From Acinetobacter variabilis (GTDB lineage: Bacteria > Pseudomonadota > Gammaproteobacteria > Pseudomonadales > Moraxellaceae): DNA of 64,000 nucleotides. The position numbers were made by a program, and so were the translations under genes. Positions 1-9,937 of this stretch are shown piece after piece; positions within the stretch are counted from its first letter, which is position 1; every line of letters starts with the position of its first letter. Below the pieces are notes generated by a model. That model was not told the origin of the DNA. It saw only the letters and a program-made list of their open reading frames with translations, and made no database searches. Location: contig NZ_KB850112.1 in the NCBI RefSeq assembly GCF_000369625.1, positions 159,194-223,193 on the forward strand. The letters run 5' to 3'.

Positions 1-691
1 GTTCTCTTATTTCTAGAAGAGATGCGCCTGTTTCCATGGAATACTGAGTGTCAAGGTATTTGGATAGCTCTATCAGGGTAAGTTCAGGTTTTTGAAGAAA
101 ATGACTCTGATAAAAGTCTATTTTTGAAAAGATATGGATATCGTCAGTTGCTCTATTCAGTGGGTAGAGCCATTTAATATTTTCTATTGCTGTTGGTGAA
201 ATCTCTTTTTCTGTAACGACAAACCAAGGTACTTGTTGTTCATCCCAATAACGCCTTTCAAGTTCCAATTGGGCAATGGTCTTCTTTTGATCTAGGTGCG
301 CGGACTTGATAGCTTTTATAACAAAGCAAGGAGGCTTTAGCGGGGAGTTGTTTACAACAAAAAAAGTTGAAGTAAGAATTTGATGAACATTCTTTTCGAT
401 AGGGTGCTGAATTTTTAAATCTTCAGCAATTTGCAGGGTAGTTGTAAGATCAAGTGGAATTTGCTCACGTATATCTTCGACCTCTTGAATTCTGTCTAAT
501 GCGAGAAATAAAGCTAACTCTAAGTCAGAAAATAAATGATGAGTTCTTTGGGTTTTATAACCATATACACGGCTAGACCGTTCCGTCAGGGATTTGTTAT
601 CTCTAACATTTAAAAAAGGCTTATATGAATGTAATCGCCCTTGGCCACGTCCTTCTTGTAGCCAGCGTAATTGTTGTTCTTTTGATGCCAT
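1..691 (-). CDS. tnsA: Tn7-like transposase endonuclease subunit TnsA (C-terminus cut by window edge)
   Basis: In Tn7, TnsA nicks the 5' ends of the transposon while TnsB joins the 3' ends. The 230 visible residues match TnsA in order: EGRGQG near residue 14, SDLELALF near 54, DIREQ near 70, LELERRYW near 146, and VTEKEISP followed by the IKWLYP block. The start ATG at 689-691 has a G-rich ribosome site (TATGGGGG) upstream. The conserved Glu of SDLE is present. From my recollection of E. coli TnsA, the catalytic Asp of the STDFLVD block is Thr here (STFFVV), and the Gln-x-Lys motif reads K-A-I, so activity is uncertain. The family assignment is firm; the loss of catalysis is inference. Confidence 0.88.
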   Translation of the reverse strand, partial: MASKEQQLRWLQEGRGQGRLHSYKPFLNVRDNKSLTERSSRVYGYKTQRTHHLFSDLELALFLALDRIQEVEDIREQIPLDLTTTLQIAEDLKIQHPIEKNVHQILTSTFFVVNNSPLKPPCFVIKAIKSAHLDQKKTIAQLELERRYWDEQQVPWFVVTEKEISPTAIENIKWLYPLNRATDDIHIFSKIDFYQSHFLQKPELTLIELSKYLDTQYSMETGASLLEIRE

Positions 692-1187
692 CTGAACCCC
701 CATACTTTTCTTTAAACCTATCACCTGATTTATTTTTAATCAATATAGTCTTATATTTTATTTTTATAAATTAAATATTTTTACTTAGTATGATTGTTTA
801 TTTCTATTTAAATATTGCTGTCAAAGTGATAATTAAATTATTTTATTTTTAATAATCAATTATTTATTTAATTTAAAGTTTGTAATTATAGTGATTAATA
901 TATTACTTTAACTTATGAGAAAAAATAAAATTTATAGATTTCTTGAGGACTAAATCAGATTTTTTACTGAAATCGAAAAATTTATATTTTTATTGTAGAG
1001 TAAAATAGTTTAATACTTTATTTTTTATAAGTTATTTATTTTATTTATTAAAATTTTAAATAACTATTTAAAGAAAGTATCATCCTTTCTTGGTTTGTGC
1101 TCTTTAAATATAGTCAAGAAATAAAAAAGCCCCATACTTGTATTTTAACATATTGAAAATATAAATATTATTTTATATATGTCAAAA
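692..1187. other. AT-rich non-coding stretch between tnsA and the transposon terminus
   Basis: No gene is supported. Apart from the inverted sites described separately, it is very A+T rich. It must contain the tnsA promoter, because tnsA starts at 691, but no convincing -35/-10 pair stands out among the many AT tracts. Confidence 0.5.
1000..1139 (+). repeat. two oppositely oriented copies of the same terminal sites
   Basis: GTAAAATAGTTTAATACT at 1000-1017 is a perfect 18-bp inverted copy of 1231-1248. AAAGCCCCATACTT at 1126-1139 is a perfect 14-bp inverted copy of 1189-1202. Sites spaced about 120 bp apart in this orientation are what a Tn7 left end would show, so 994-1257 may hold both ends of a miniature element. 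The second pair could also fold as a long-loop terminator for glmS. No matching 5-bp duplication is visible at 989-993, which weakens the mini-element reading. Confidence 0.45.
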
Positions 1188-1248
1188 AAAGTATGGGGCT
1201 TTATTACACTAAGTGTAGGCTTTATTACATAGTATTAAACTATTTTAC
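1188..1248 (-). repeat. three tandem ~20-bp sites, probable TnsB-binding repeats
   Basis: Read inward from the terminus, three similar blocks follow each other: 1248-1229 (GTAAAATAGTTTAATACT core), 1228-1209 (GTAATAAAGCCTACACTT core) and 1207-1188 (GTAATAAAGCCCCATACTT). The 20-21 bp periodicity and the shared GTAAWAWAG start resemble the overlapping TnsB sites of a Tn7 right end. Their role is inferred from position and periodicity. Confidence 0.6.
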
Positions 1249-1282
1249 TTACTTACATCATATAACAGGCTAATTTTATGGA

Positions 1283-3121
1283 TTATTCAACTGTTACTGA
1301 TTTTGCCAGATTACGTGGCTGGTCAACATCAGTACCACGCAGGACTGCCACATGGTAAGACAGTAACTGTACTGGAATACAATAAACAATTGGCGCTAAA
1401 ACAGCGTTTACTTCAGGAATATGCACGACATGCTGACGTTCTTTGGCTTTAATACCGCTATTTTCATCAGCGAAGACAAATAATTCACCACCACGTGCCT
1501 GAACTTCTTCCATATTGGATTTCAGTTTATCGAGCATGTCATCTTGCGGCGCTAGAATTACTACTGGCATGTCATTATCCACCAGTGCCAATGGACCGTG
1601 CTTCAGCTCACCCGCCGCATAACCTTCTGCATGAATATAAGAAATTTCTTTCAACTTCAGTGCACCTTCCAGTGCGATCGGGAAGTGTGTACCACGACCG
1701 AGGAACAGACAGTGCTGTTTCTCTACAAACAGTTCAGAGAGACGCAGAATTTCATCATCATGACTTAAGGTATCCAGAAGTACCTTAGGCATATGCCATA
1801 GTCCAGCCGTGATCTCAGTCATCTGTTCAGCTGAAATGGCATTTTTCACTGTCCCGATTTTCAGTACCAGTAACATCAAAGCTGCGAGCTGGGTGGTAAA
1901 TGCTTTGGTAGAAGCCACACCAATTTCAGGACCCGCTAAAGTCAGCAGACTGTAATCTGTTTCACGTACCATTGAAGATGTAGCGACATTACAAATCGTC
2001 ATCGTCGTAATGTTTACACCTTTTGATGCAGCACGTTTTTGGGTATCACGCAGAGCGGCCAAGGTATCGGCTGTTTCACCTGACTGAGAAATACACACAT
2101 AGAGTGTGTTATTGACAATCACTGGCGTACGGTAACGGAATTCACTGGCAATCTCGACCTGACAAGGCAGATTAATCAGCTGTTCAAACCAGTATTTGGC
2201 AATCATGCCGGCGTGGTAACTGGTACCACAGGCAATAATCTGGATTTGCTGGATTGTTGAAAAATCCTGTTCAGCATTCACCAGAAATTCTTCACGCAGT
2301 GTATTGCCATTTAGGGCTTGTGAAATGGTCTGTTTTAGCGCTTCAGGCTGCTCATAGATTTCTTTGAGCATGTAGTGCTTATATTCACCTTTAGAAGCAT
2401 TGCTCACGGTTGCATCCAGTTCTTTTACTGGGCGATCCACCAACTGGCCATCAACAAATACTTCAATGGTAGTACGGGTTAAACGTGCAATATCGCCTTC
2501 TTCCAGATAGATGAAGCGATTGGTAATTGGTAATAAAGCCAACTGGTCAGAACTGATAAAGTTTTCACCAATCCCGACACCAATCACCAATGGTGAACCT
2601 TCACGAACAGTAATCAATTCATCTGGATGATCTGTATGTACGATCCCGAGCGCATAAGCGCCTTTCAGCTGTGGTACGACCTGACGAACAGCTTCAAGCA
2701 GGCTAGGGGTAGATTTCAGTGCATCATTGACCAGATGGGCAACCACTTCAGTATCAGTTTGTGAAGTGAATACATAGCCTAAAGCTTCAAGATCATCTTT
2801 CAGCTCCTGGTAATTTTCAATGATACCGTTATGAACCACAGCAACATTACCCGAAATATGGGGATGAGCATTGTTTTCAGTCGGTTTACCATGAGTTGCC
2901 CAGCGTGTATGAGCGATGCCTAATGAACCATTAATCTGTGATTCATTCACAGCTTGTTCAAGGTTCGCGACTTTACCCACACGACGTTCACGGAGCACCT
3001 GGCTATTATTGATTAAGGCCAGACCCGCAGAGTCATAACCACGGTATTCAAGACGTTTTAGGCCTTCAATTAAGATATTGCTGATATTACGTTCCGCGAT
3101 GCCACCGACGATACCACACAT
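1283..3121 (-). CDS. glmS: glutamine--fructose-6-phosphate aminotransferase (isomerizing)
   Basis: Makes glucosamine-6-phosphate from fructose-6-phosphate and glutamine, the first step to UDP-GlcNAc for peptidoglycan and LPS. The 612 residues begin MCGIVGG, giving the N-terminal nucleophile Cys after Met removal. The glutaminase domain (about 1-240) contains TRWATHG and is followed by two SIS sugar-isomerase domains (CGTSYHAG near 300, SQSGETADT near 347). The C-terminus DVDQPRNLAKSVTVE is canonical. It lies 12 bp after glmU, the usual glmUS order. Its 3' end is the attTn7 recognition sequence, consistent with the Tn7-like insertion downstream. Confidence 0.97.
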   Translation of the reverse strand: MCGIVGGIAERNISNILIEGLKRLEYRGYDSAGLALINNSQVLRERRVGKVANLEQAVNESQINGSLGIAHTRWATHGKPTENNAHPHISGNVAVVHNGIIENYQELKDDLEALGYVFTSQTDTEVVAHLVNDALKSTPSLLEAVRQVVPQLKGAYALGIVHTDHPDELITVREGSPLVIGVGIGENFISSDQLALLPITNRFIYLEEGDIARLTRTTIEVFVDGQLVDRPVKELDATVSNASKGEYKHYMLKEIYEQPEALKQTISQALNGNTLREEFLVNAEQDFSTIQQIQIIACGTSYHAGMIAKYWFEQLINLPCQVEIASEFRYRTPVIVNNTLYVCISQSGETADTLAALRDTQKRAASKGVNITTMTICNVATSSMVRETDYSLLTLAGPEIGVASTKAFTTQLAALMLLVLKIGTVKNAISAEQMTEITAGLWHMPKVLLDTLSHDDEILRLSELFVEKQHCLFLGRGTHFPIALEGALKLKEISYIHAEGYAAGELKHGPLALVDNDMPVVILAPQDDMLDKLKSNMEEVQARGGELFVFADENSGIKAKERQHVVHIPEVNAVLAPIVYCIPVQLLSYHVAVLRGTDVDQPRNLAKSVTVE

Positions 3122-3133
3122 ACTAACTTCCTC

Positions 3134-4498
3134 TTATTTCTTGATTTTTTGCGGACGCTGATAGTTTTCTTTGGCAAATTGCTTAGAACGTTCTACCGCT
3201 AAACTGTTCTCTGCCACATCACGGGTAATCGTTGAACCCGCTCCCACTGTCGCGCCATTACCGATCTGGACCGGTGCAACCAGAGAGCTGTTAGAACCAA
3301 TAAAAGCATGATCCCCAATGATAGTCTTAAATTTGTTGGCACCGTCATAGTTGCAAGTAATCGTCCCTGCACCAATATTGGAACCGCTACCGACTTCAGC
3401 ATCACCTAAGTAAGTGAAATGATTCGCCTTAGAACCTAGACCAATGCTTGAGTTTTTGACTTCAACAAAGTTGCCAATATGGACTTCAGCTGCCAGTTTT
3501 GCCCCTGGACGCAAGCGTGCAAATGGACCAATCTGTGCATCTTCACCGATAACAGCATTATCAAACACGCTATATGGCTGAACTTTAGTACCCGCAGCAA
3601 TCTTGGTATTTTTAATCACGCAGCCTGCACCGATTTCAACATTATCACCGAGTTCGCAATCACCTTCGATAATGACATTGATATCGATACGCACATCTTT
3701 ACCAACAGTGAGTTGGCCTCGTAAGTCAAAACGGCTTGGGTCAATCAGATGTACACCTTGCTGCATCAACTGTTTAGCTTGATAAGCCTGGAACTGACGC
3801 TCCAATGCAGCCAGTTGCACACGGTCATTGACGCCTTCCACCTCAAAAGTCAGCTCAGGTTCTACAGATGCAACACTCATACCATCTGCCAGTGCCATTG
3901 CCACGATATCCGTCAGGTAATATTCACCTTGGGCATTGTCATTGCTTAAACGTGGTAGCCATTCATGTAATTTGGCATTGCTGACTGCATAAATACCGGT
4001 ATTAATTTCTTTAATTTGACGCTGTTCTTCAGAAGCATCTTTATGTTCAACAATGGCTTGAATCTGACCATCTTTACGCACAATACGACCATAACCACTG
4101 GCATCTGCAAGCGTTAATGTCACTAGGCCAATACCTTGCTCTTGAGTAGCATCGAGCAGATTCTGAAGCGTCTGCTGGCTAATACAAGGGACATCTCCAG
4201 ACAGGATTAGTGAAATACCATCTTTCGGCAAAACAGGTAGTGTCATTTGTACGGCATGACCGGTACCAAACTGTTCAGCTTGTTCTACCCACTGGATATC
4301 TTGGTCTGCAAATGCGGACTGAACCTGCTCACCGCCATGACCATAAATGGTAATAATATTGTCTGCATTGAGTTTTTTTGTTGTGTCGACCACATGGCCG
4401 AGTAAAGGTCGTCCTGCAAGCGGTTGTAATACTTTCGGTAAGTTGGAACGCATACGGGTTCCTTTACCTGCAGCAAGAATAATCACAGTCGTAGACAT
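3134..4498 (-). CDS. glmU: bifunctional UDP-GlcNAc pyrophosphorylase / glucosamine-1-phosphate acetyltransferase
   Basis: Catalyses the last two steps to UDP-GlcNAc: acetylation of glucosamine-1-phosphate, then uridylation. The 454 residues match the family length. The N-terminal nucleotidyltransferase domain carries LAAGKGTRM (residues 8-16) and the uridine-binding region. From about residue 250 the protein becomes hexapeptide repeats of a left-handed beta-helix ([33 protein letters not shown]). It sits directly upstream of glmS and both are probably cotranscribed. Confidence 0.96.
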   Translation of the reverse strand: MSTTVIILAAGKGTRMRSNLPKVLQPLAGRPLLGHVVDTTKKLNADNIITIYGHGGEQVQSAFADQDIQWVEQAEQFGTGHAVQMTLPVLPKDGISLILSGDVPCISQQTLQNLLDATQEQGIGLVTLTLADASGYGRIVRKDGQIQAIVEHKDASEEQRQIKEINTGIYAVSNAKLHEWLPRLSNDNAQGEYYLTDIVAMALADGMSVASVEPELTFEVEGVNDRVQLAALERQFQAYQAKQLMQQGVHLIDPSRFDLRGQLTVGKDVRIDINVIIEGDCELGDNVEIGAGCVIKNTKIAAGTKVQPYSVFDNAVIGEDAQIGPFARLRPGAKLAAEVHIGNFVEVKNSSIGLGSKANHFTYLGDAEVGSGSNIGAGTITCNYDGANKFKTIIGDHAFIGSNSSLVAPVQIGNGATVGAGSTITRDVAENSLAVERSKQFAKENYQRPQKIKK

Positions 4499-4518
4499 GT
4501 TCTAGTCCTAGATATGGC

Positions 4519-5025
4519 TTAAGCCATCGTGAAGTAAAAATAAATCCAAATACAAAGTGCTGCCCAGAGGCCAGCGATAATGTCATCCAGCATAATGCCA
4601 AAACCACCCCCAACCTGACGGTCAATGACTCGAATCGGCCAAGGTTTCCAGACATCAAATAATCGGAACAGGGCAAAGCCAATGAGTAGCCATAACCAGT
4701 TCATCTGACCTAAATAGATCAGTGGCAAAAAGGTGATGGATTGTCCTGCAAACTCATCCCAGACAATACGTCCATCATCATGCACACCCATGACTTTGGC
4801 AGTTTGGCCACAGATATATATGCCAACCAGGGACATGATGACAATGGCAAAAAGACTATTTACAAAACCTAAGTAGAGCCAGATGGGTACAAATAAAAGT
4901 GCAAAAGCTGAACCAAAAGTTCCGGGCGCTTTAGGCGCCAGACCAGAACCAAATCCTACCCCACTAAAGACAATGAGCCGGTTGATCCATGACATGCTTT
5001 TAAAATTGATCGCAAGTTTATGCAA
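4519..5025 (-). CDS. pgpA: phosphatidylglycerophosphatase A
   Basis: Dephosphorylates phosphatidylglycerophosphate to phosphatidylglycerol in the inner membrane. The 168-residue protein has the family signature GSGLAPKAPGTFGS near residues 26-39, the acidic DDGRIVWDEFAGQ block near 82-94, and several hydrophobic membrane segments. The ATG at 5023-5025 overlaps the end of thiL by 8 bp, so the two are probably translationally coupled. This thiL-pgpA pairing is common in gammaproteobacteria. Confidence 0.92.
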   Translation of the reverse strand: MHKLAINFKSMSWINRLIVFSGVGFGSGLAPKAPGTFGSAFALLFVPIWLYLGFVNSLFAIVIMSLVGIYICGQTAKVMGVHDDGRIVWDEFAGQSITFLPLIYLGQMNWLWLLIGFALFRLFDVWKPWPIRVIDRQVGGGFGIMLDDIIAGLWAALCIWIYFYFTMA

Positions 5026-5935
5026 AATGTTGATATCCGTTAAATTGAAGTGAATGATCTACGCCATCTTTTTCAAAAGTTAAACCGTGTTGCTGCTGAA
5101 TGGAGCCAATTATACTAATCGAAACATCCAGATGTTTTTGCAATAATTTTTCATAATTTTGCGGGCTTATTGTAAAGCATAACTCGTAGTCATCACCACC
5201 CGCGAGTGCGTATTGCCAACGCTGTTCATCATTTAATGCCTGCAGGGCGGGACTGATCGGTAACTTTTCAAGTCCTAAAGTCGCTCCTACCTGAGAAGCT
5301 TTGAGAATATGTCCCAGATCCTGTGCGAGGCCATCCGAGACATCAATCATACTGTTGGCTAGGCCTTTTAAGGCAGTACCCAACTGACAGCGTGGGGTTG
5401 GATAATCCAAACGTTTCTGTAATGGATGACCAAGATGATTTAAAGCAAAAGCAGCATCACCCACTGTACCGGATACACAAATCAGATCACCAGGCTTGGC
5501 ACCTGAACGGGGTACAGCTTTACCAATCTCTACCCAGCCCAGGGCAGTCACAGATAAGGTCAAATGAGGACTTTGTGTGGTATCACCACCAATTAAGCTC
5601 ACACCAAATTGATCGCAACAATCATAGAGACCCTGACTAAAGGCTTTTAACCAGTCATGATCAATTTGGGGTAGGCTCAAGGCGAGTAAAATACTATGCG
5701 GGGTCGCGCCCATGGCTGCAATATCAGAAAGATTAACAGCGACAGATTTCCAGCCAATCGCATGAGGATCGGTGTCTAAAGGAAAATGACGTCCAGCAAC
5801 AAGGGTGTCGGCACAGATGACCACTTGTTGCTGTAGAGGAGGGGTGAGCAAGGCTGAGTCATCGCCAACGCCTAAATCGACAGAATTTTTATTCTGACGA
5901 TTAAAATAGGTATCGATAATCGAAAACTCAGCCAT
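5018..5935 (-). CDS. thiL: thiamine-monophosphate kinase
   Basis: Phosphorylates thiamine monophosphate to the cofactor thiamine pyrophosphate. The 305-residue AIR-synthase-like fold shows DLGVGDDSALL (about 20-30) and GGDTTQS (about 116-122), the metal and ATP contacts of the ThiL/PurM superfamily, plus SDGLAQDLGHIL near 200. It follows nusB by 17 bp and overlaps pgpA, in the common ribH-nusB-thiL-pgpA order. Confidence 0.94.
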   Translation of the reverse strand: MAEFSIIDTYFNRQNKNSVDLGVGDDSALLTPPLQQQVVICADTLVAGRHFPLDTDPHAIGWKSVAVNLSDIAAMGATPHSILLALSLPQIDHDWLKAFSQGLYDCCDQFGVSLIGGDTTQSPHLTLSVTALGWVEIGKAVPRSGAKPGDLICVSGTVGDAAFALNHLGHPLQKRLDYPTPRCQLGTALKGLANSMIDVSDGLAQDLGHILKASQVGATLGLEKLPISPALQALNDEQRWQYALAGGDDYELCFTISPQNYEKLLQKHLDVSISIIGSIQQQHGLTFEKDGVDHSLQFNGYQHFA

Positions 5936-5952
5936 ACAACAATTCGACTAGA

Positions 5953-6402
5953 TTAGTTGGCTTGCTGTTTTTCTGCTGCACGTAAAGTTGTCGCTAAACG
6001 GTCCAATACACCATTGATGTATTTATGGCTGTCTGCACCGCCAAAGTGTTTAGCTAACTCAATTGCTTCATCCAGAACCACGCGGTATGGAATCTCAAGA
6101 TGTTCTTTGAGTTCATAGGCGCCTAGGCGAAGTGTAGCGAGTTCTACACCATCAAGTGCAGAAAGTTCACGATCCAACACAGGGATAAGCAAAGCATCCA
6201 ATGCTTCATGATTGGCAACCACTTGAGTCAACAATTCATGATAATAGCTGAGATCCACTTTGTGCATGGCATTGTCCACACGAGTACGTGCTTCAATCTC
6301 ATGCACCGGATTGTGGCTCATCTGCCATTCATAAATTCCTTGTACAGCAAAGCGACGTGCTTTACGTTTTGCTGCATAAGTTGCTTGAAGTGTTTGCGAC
6401 AT
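5953..6402 (-). CDS. nusB: transcription antitermination factor NusB
   Basis: NusB binds boxA RNA with NusE (S10) and supports processive rRNA transcription. The 149-residue all-helical protein carries the family pattern [13 protein letters not shown] near residue 15 and [29 protein letters not shown] near residues 105-133. It starts 4 bp after the ribH stop, so it is almost certainly cotranscribed with riboflavin genes. Confidence 0.95.
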   Translation of the reverse strand: MSQTLQATYAAKRKARRFAVQGIYEWQMSHNPVHEIEARTRVDNAMHKVDLSYYHELLTQVVANHEALDALLIPVLDRELSALDGVELATLRLGAYELKEHLEIPYRVVLDEAIELAKHFGGADSHKYINGVLDRLATTLRAAEKQQAN

Positions 6403-6406
6403 AGCG

Positions 6407-6877
6407 TTAAATAGCCTTTAACAAGTTAACCATTTCAATAGCAGTTAAGGCAGCTTCACTACCTTTATTACCTGCTTTTGTACCCGAGCGTTCAATCGCC
6501 TGTTCGATACTATCCGTAGTCAATACACCATTAATCACTGGTAAGCCAGTGTCCAAGCCAACTACGCCCAGACCTTTGGCACATTCACCAGCTACAAAAT
6601 CGAAGTGAGGCGTGCTGCCACGAATCACAGCGCCCAGCGCGATGATGGCATCGAAACGATCTGAAGCTGCCAGTTTTTTCGCAACTACAGGAAGTTCCCA
6701 AGCACCAGGTGCATGAACAACAGTGATATTATCCTCTGATACGCCATGGCGTTTCAATGTATCAATGGCACCTTCTAACAGATGTTCAACAACAAAGCTA
6801 TTAAAACGACCAACTAAAATCGCATAACGGTCTTCGTTCGCGAGATGCAACATACCTTCAATACGGCGAACTGCCAT
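6407..6877 (-). CDS. ribH: 6,7-dimethyl-8-ribityllumazine synthase
   Basis: Condenses the pyrimidinedione intermediate with dihydroxybutanone phosphate, the penultimate riboflavin step. The 156 residues include [16 protein letters not shown] (about 22-37), VPGAWELP-type [15 protein letters not shown] (about 55-69), and [14 protein letters not shown] (about 82-95) with the phosphate-binding and catalytic His segment. It lies 11 bp after ribBA, the enzyme that makes its second substrate. Confidence 0.96.
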   Translation of the reverse strand: MAVRRIEGMLHLANEDRYAILVGRFNSFVVEHLLEGAIDTLKRHGVSEDNITVVHAPGAWELPVVAKKLAASDRFDAIIALGAVIRGSTPHFDFVAGECAKGLGVVGLDTGLPVINGVLTTDSIEQAIERSGTKAGNKGSEAALTAIEMVNLLKAI

Positions 6878-6888
6878 AGGAACCTCGA

Positions 6889-8010
6889 TTATTTCTCTGA
6901 TGTTTGTTGTGCGGTGATGTATTCCACCACTTCTAAGTTAAAGCCGGACAGGGCATTGAAACGTAATGGAGAGCTGAGCAGCTTCATTTTTTCCACGCCG
7001 AGGTCACGTAAAATTTGTGCGCCTACACCAATGGTCTGATACTGCTGGGAAAGTGCAGCATTGGATTTTACATTTTTTGGTGCTGTCAGTGTATCCAGGG
7101 CAGGGCCTAAGTCCTGTAAATGGCGCTGGCCAATCCAGACCAGAACACCACGATCACTGTTTGAAATTTCTTTTAAGGCACGGTCCAGATTCCAGGCCGG
7201 TTCACCATCTTGCTTGTTCAGCTTTAATAAATCACGGGTTGGGTTAAAGCCATGCACACGTACAGTCGTCACGCCGTCTTCAGGCTGACCTTTCACTAGT
7301 GCTAAATGAATGTCCGGGTTACCGATTTCACGGTAACGATAGAGATCAAACACACCGTATTCAGTATCTATAGTTTGCTGATCAATACGCTCAACCGTTT
7401 GCTCATTGGTCATACGGTAATGAATCAGATCAGCAATAGTGCCAATTTTCAGGCCATGTTTTTCTGCGAAAATTTCAAGATCTGGACGACGCGCCATAGT
7501 GCCGTCTTCTTTGATGATTTCACAGATCACAGATGCAGGTTCCAGACCCGCAAGACGAGACAGGTCACAACCGGCTTCAGTATGACCGGCACGGTGCAAT
7601 ACGCCACCTGGCTGTGCCATCAATGGGAAGATATGACCAGGCTGTACGATGTCACTTGGTTTGGCATGTGCAGCCACCGCAGTTTGAATGGTGTGCGCAC
7701 GTTCAGCTGCAGAAATACCGGTAGTAATGCCGTTGGCTGCTTCAATTGAAAGGGTGAAGTTGGTTCCGTGCTGAGCGCCATTGGCATCCACCATCAAGGG
7801 TAGATTTAACTGCTGGCAACGTTCTTTGCTTAAAGTCAGGCAAACCAGACCACGCGCATGGGTGATCATAAAGTTGATGTCTTCAGGACGCACGTGGGTC
7901 GCAGCAATCACCAGATCGCCTTCATTCTCACGGTCTTCGTCATCCATCAGGATAACCATTTTTCCTGCACGGATATCTGCTACAAGCTCTTCAACTGTAT
8001 TGAGCGGCAT
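6889..8010 (-). CDS. ribB: 3,4-dihydroxy-2-butanone-4-phosphate synthase with a degenerate GTP cyclohydrolase II-like C-terminus
   Basis: Makes dihydroxybutanone phosphate from ribulose-5-phosphate for riboflavin. The N-terminal RibB domain (to about 205) is intact: [11 protein letters not shown] near 25, HARGLVCL near 54, and [10 protein letters not shown] near 142. The C-terminal 165 residues have the RibA fold outline ([25 protein letters not shown]), but the Cys-rich zinc motif of GTP cyclohydrolase II (CLTGD...CDCG) is absent, so that half is probably not a cyclohydrolase. The ATG at 8008-8010 is preferred over the TTG one codon earlier; an AAGAAGG-type ribosome site precedes it. Confidence 0.92.
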   Translation of the reverse strand: MPLNTVEELVADIRAGKMVILMDDEDRENEGDLVIAATHVRPEDINFMITHARGLVCLTLSKERCQQLNLPLMVDANGAQHGTNFTLSIEAANGITTGISAAERAHTIQTAVAAHAKPSDIVQPGHIFPLMAQPGGVLHRAGHTEAGCDLSRLAGLEPASVICEIIKEDGTMARRPDLEIFAEKHGLKIGTIADLIHYRMTNEQTVERIDQQTIDTEYGVFDLYRYREIGNPDIHLALVKGQPEDGVTTVRVHGFNPTRDLLKLNKQDGEPAWNLDRALKEISNSDRGVLVWIGQRHLQDLGPALDTLTAPKNVKSNAALSQQYQTIGVGAQILRDLGVEKMKLLSSPLRFNALSGFNLEVVEYITAQQTSEK

Positions 8011-8425
8011 CAACCTTCACCTTCTTTTTGATCTATACCAGACCGAATCATGACATTATTACTGCATAGTCTAACGCTTTTTAAGCAATTTTGCCTATGC
8101 TTATTGCTTTCCCTCAGGGGTTCATTGTTATACACAGTCTTGCGTAGCATGAAAAGTCGACTTTAAATGAAAGCACAGGCTTTATGCTGGATTTTTAAAC
8201 GATCGGAAAGCATAAAAAACGACAAACTTATTTAAAATCAACATAACTATAAATAATCTCTTATTTTTTATGCAGTTTTATTTATTAGTTTAATACAGCC
8301 TCTAAAAATACGTATACCTCCTCATTCTTTCCTTTATAAATTTTTTACCAATCAGTTTAAAATTCTGTTTGAAATAATGAATGAATCAATCAGGCGGACC
8401 GAAGTCCACCCGAATTTAGATCAGT
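8011..8425. other. intergenic region upstream of ribB
   Basis: This holds the ribB promoter and leader. I looked for the conserved elements of an FMN riboswitch in minus orientation and saw none; the leader is short on GC-rich stems. The part from about 8200 to 8340 is AT-rich. No small gene is supported. Confidence 0.5.
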
Positions 8426-9937
8426 TTAGAAGAAGCCTGCTGGTTTGGTTGAATAACTCACTAACAGATTTTTGGTTTGCTGATAATGGTCCAGCATCAT
8501 GCGATGGTTTTCACGACCAATCCCGGATTTTTTATAGCCACCAAAGGCTGCATGAGCCGGGTAGATGTGGTAGCAGTTGGTCCAGACCCGACCAGCCTGA
8601 ATCGCACGACCAGCGCGGTAAGAGATATGTGCTGAACGTGACCAGACACCGGCACCGAGTCCATAAATCGTATCATTGGCAATCTTGATGGCTTCATCGA
8701 AGTCTTTAAAAGTCGTCACTGCCAATACCGGTCCAAAAATTTCTTCCTGGAAGGTGCGCATGTCATTGGAACCTTTAAAAATCGTTGGCTCGATATAAAA
8801 GCCTTGTCTCACTTCCTGACGTTCATTGCCGCCTAACAAGATTTCAGCACCTTCTTCACGGCCCGTTGCAATACAGCCTAGAATTTTGTCCTGCTGCTCC
8901 TGAGAAGCCTGAGCACCGATCATGGTCTCAGTATCCAATGGATGACCAGTCTTGATCTTTTTCACTCGCTCTACTGCGAGTTCCAGGAACTGGTCGGCAA
9001 TACTTTCCTGAACCAGCGCACGTGAAGGACAGGTACAAATTTCACCCTGATTCAGGGCAAACATGGCAAAGCCTTCCAGAGCTTTTTCCAGATAATCGTC
9101 TTCTTGGTCCATGATGTCAGCAAAGAACAGGTTTGGAGATTTACCCCCAAGTTCCAGAGTCACTGGAATAATATTTTCAGTCGCATATTGCATGATCAGC
9201 TGACCCACAGCGGTAGAACCGGTAAAGGCAATCTTGGCAATGCGTGGATTAGTCGCCAGTGGACGGCCGACTTCAACGCCGTAGCCATTCACGATGTTTA
9301 ACACACCTTCAGGCAACAGATCCTGAATCAGCTCAACCAGTACCAAAATACTCACCGGCGTCTGTTCAGCGGGTTTCAACACAATACAGTTTCCGGCTGC
9401 GAGAGCAGGGGCCAGTTTCCAGGCAGCCATTAGAATCGGGAAGTTCCACGGGATAATCTGCCCAACCACACCTAAAGGTTCATGAAAATGGTAGGCAATG
9501 GTATCTTCATCAATTTCGGAAATGCCACCTTCTTGGGCGCGAATACAGCCGGCAAAATAACGGAAATGGTCAATCGCGAGAGGAATATCTGCTGCCAGGG
9601 TTTCTCGGATCGGTTTTCCATTGTCCCAGGTTTCTGCTACAGCCAACATTTCCAGATTTTGTTCCAGACGGTCGGCAATTTTCAACAGAATATTGGAGCG
9701 GGTGGTCGGCGATGTTCTGTTCCATTGTTCTTTGGCTTTGTGCGCTGCATCCAAGGCCAATTCAATATCTTCCACTGATGAGCGCGGAACTTTGGTAAAG
9801 GCTTTACCATCTACGGGAGAGACATTATCAAAATATTCACCTTTGATGGGTGGGACCCATTTTCCGCCAATGAAGTTTTCGTATTGGGATTTAAATTGCA
9901 CTTTTGAACCGTCAGTATTGGGATCTGCATAACGCAT
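8426..9937 (-). CDS. NAD-dependent aldehyde dehydrogenase (acetaldehyde dehydrogenase type)
   Basis: Oxidises short-chain aldehydes, probably acetaldehyde, to acids. The 503-residue protein from [10 protein letters not shown] has the general-base Glu in [11 protein letters not shown] (about 263) and a Cys-containing [11 protein letters not shown] block (about 300) with the extra Cys next to the catalytic one, typical of the AcoD/ExaC group. [12 protein letters not shown] near 473 is the C-terminal signature. An AAGGAA ribosome site precedes the ATG at 9935-9937, so the 15 in-frame codons upstream are rejected. Its substrate in vivo is inferred from family. Confidence 0.9.
   Translation of the reverse strand: MRYADPNTDGSKVQFKSQYENFIGGKWVPPIKGEYFDNVSPVDGKAFTKVPRSSVEDIELALDAAHKAKEQWNRTSPTTRSNILLKIADRLEQNLEMLAVAETWDNGKPIRETLAADIPLAIDHFRYFAGCIRAQEGGISEIDEDTIAYHFHEPLGVVGQIIPWNFPILMAAWKLAPALAAGNCIVLKPAEQTPVSILVLVELIQDLLPEGVLNIVNGYGVEVGRPLATNPRIAKIAFTGSTAVGQLIMQYATENIIPVTLELGGKSPNLFFADIMDQEDDYLEKALEGFAMFALNQGEICTCPSRALVQESIADQFLELAVERVKKIKTGHPLDTETMIGAQASQEQQDKILGCIATGREEGAEILLGGNERQEVRQGFYIEPTIFKGSNDMRTFQEEIFGPVLAVTTFKDFDEAIKIANDTIYGLGAGVWSRSAHISYRAGRAIQAGRVWTNCYHIYPAHAAFGGYKKSGIGRENHRMMLDHYQQTKNLLVSYSTKPAGFF

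Larger units (their letters stand above)
1..1257. mobile_element. Tn7-like transposon, glmS-proximal end (partial, runs off the window)
   Basis: A tnsA gene reads away from the 3' end of glmS, which is the orientation of Tn7 inserted at attTn7 (right end next to glmS, tnsA first). A plausible terminus is the ACA at 1255-1257 (TGT when read inward), followed by a candidate 5-bp target duplication TCATA at 1258-1262. That lies 21-25 bp past the glmS stop codon, the canonical Tn7 distance. Three tandem ~20-bp sites sit just inside this terminus. The other end, the rest of the tns genes and any cargo lie outside the window, so the duplication cannot be confirmed here. Confidence 0.75.

Noticed and set aside
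1126..1202. Simple rho-independent terminator of glmS
   Set aside because: The 49-nt loop is long and the arms coincide with the repeated transposon-end sites; terminator function is possible but secondary.
1495..1788. Plus-strand frame inside glmS
   Set aside because: Antisense shadow of a well-conserved gene; the same holds for similar long antisense frames within ribB, the aldehyde dehydrogenase and fruB.
8011..8425. FMN riboswitch upstream of ribB
   Set aside because: None of the conserved GC-rich FMN-aptamer segments is visible on the minus strand.
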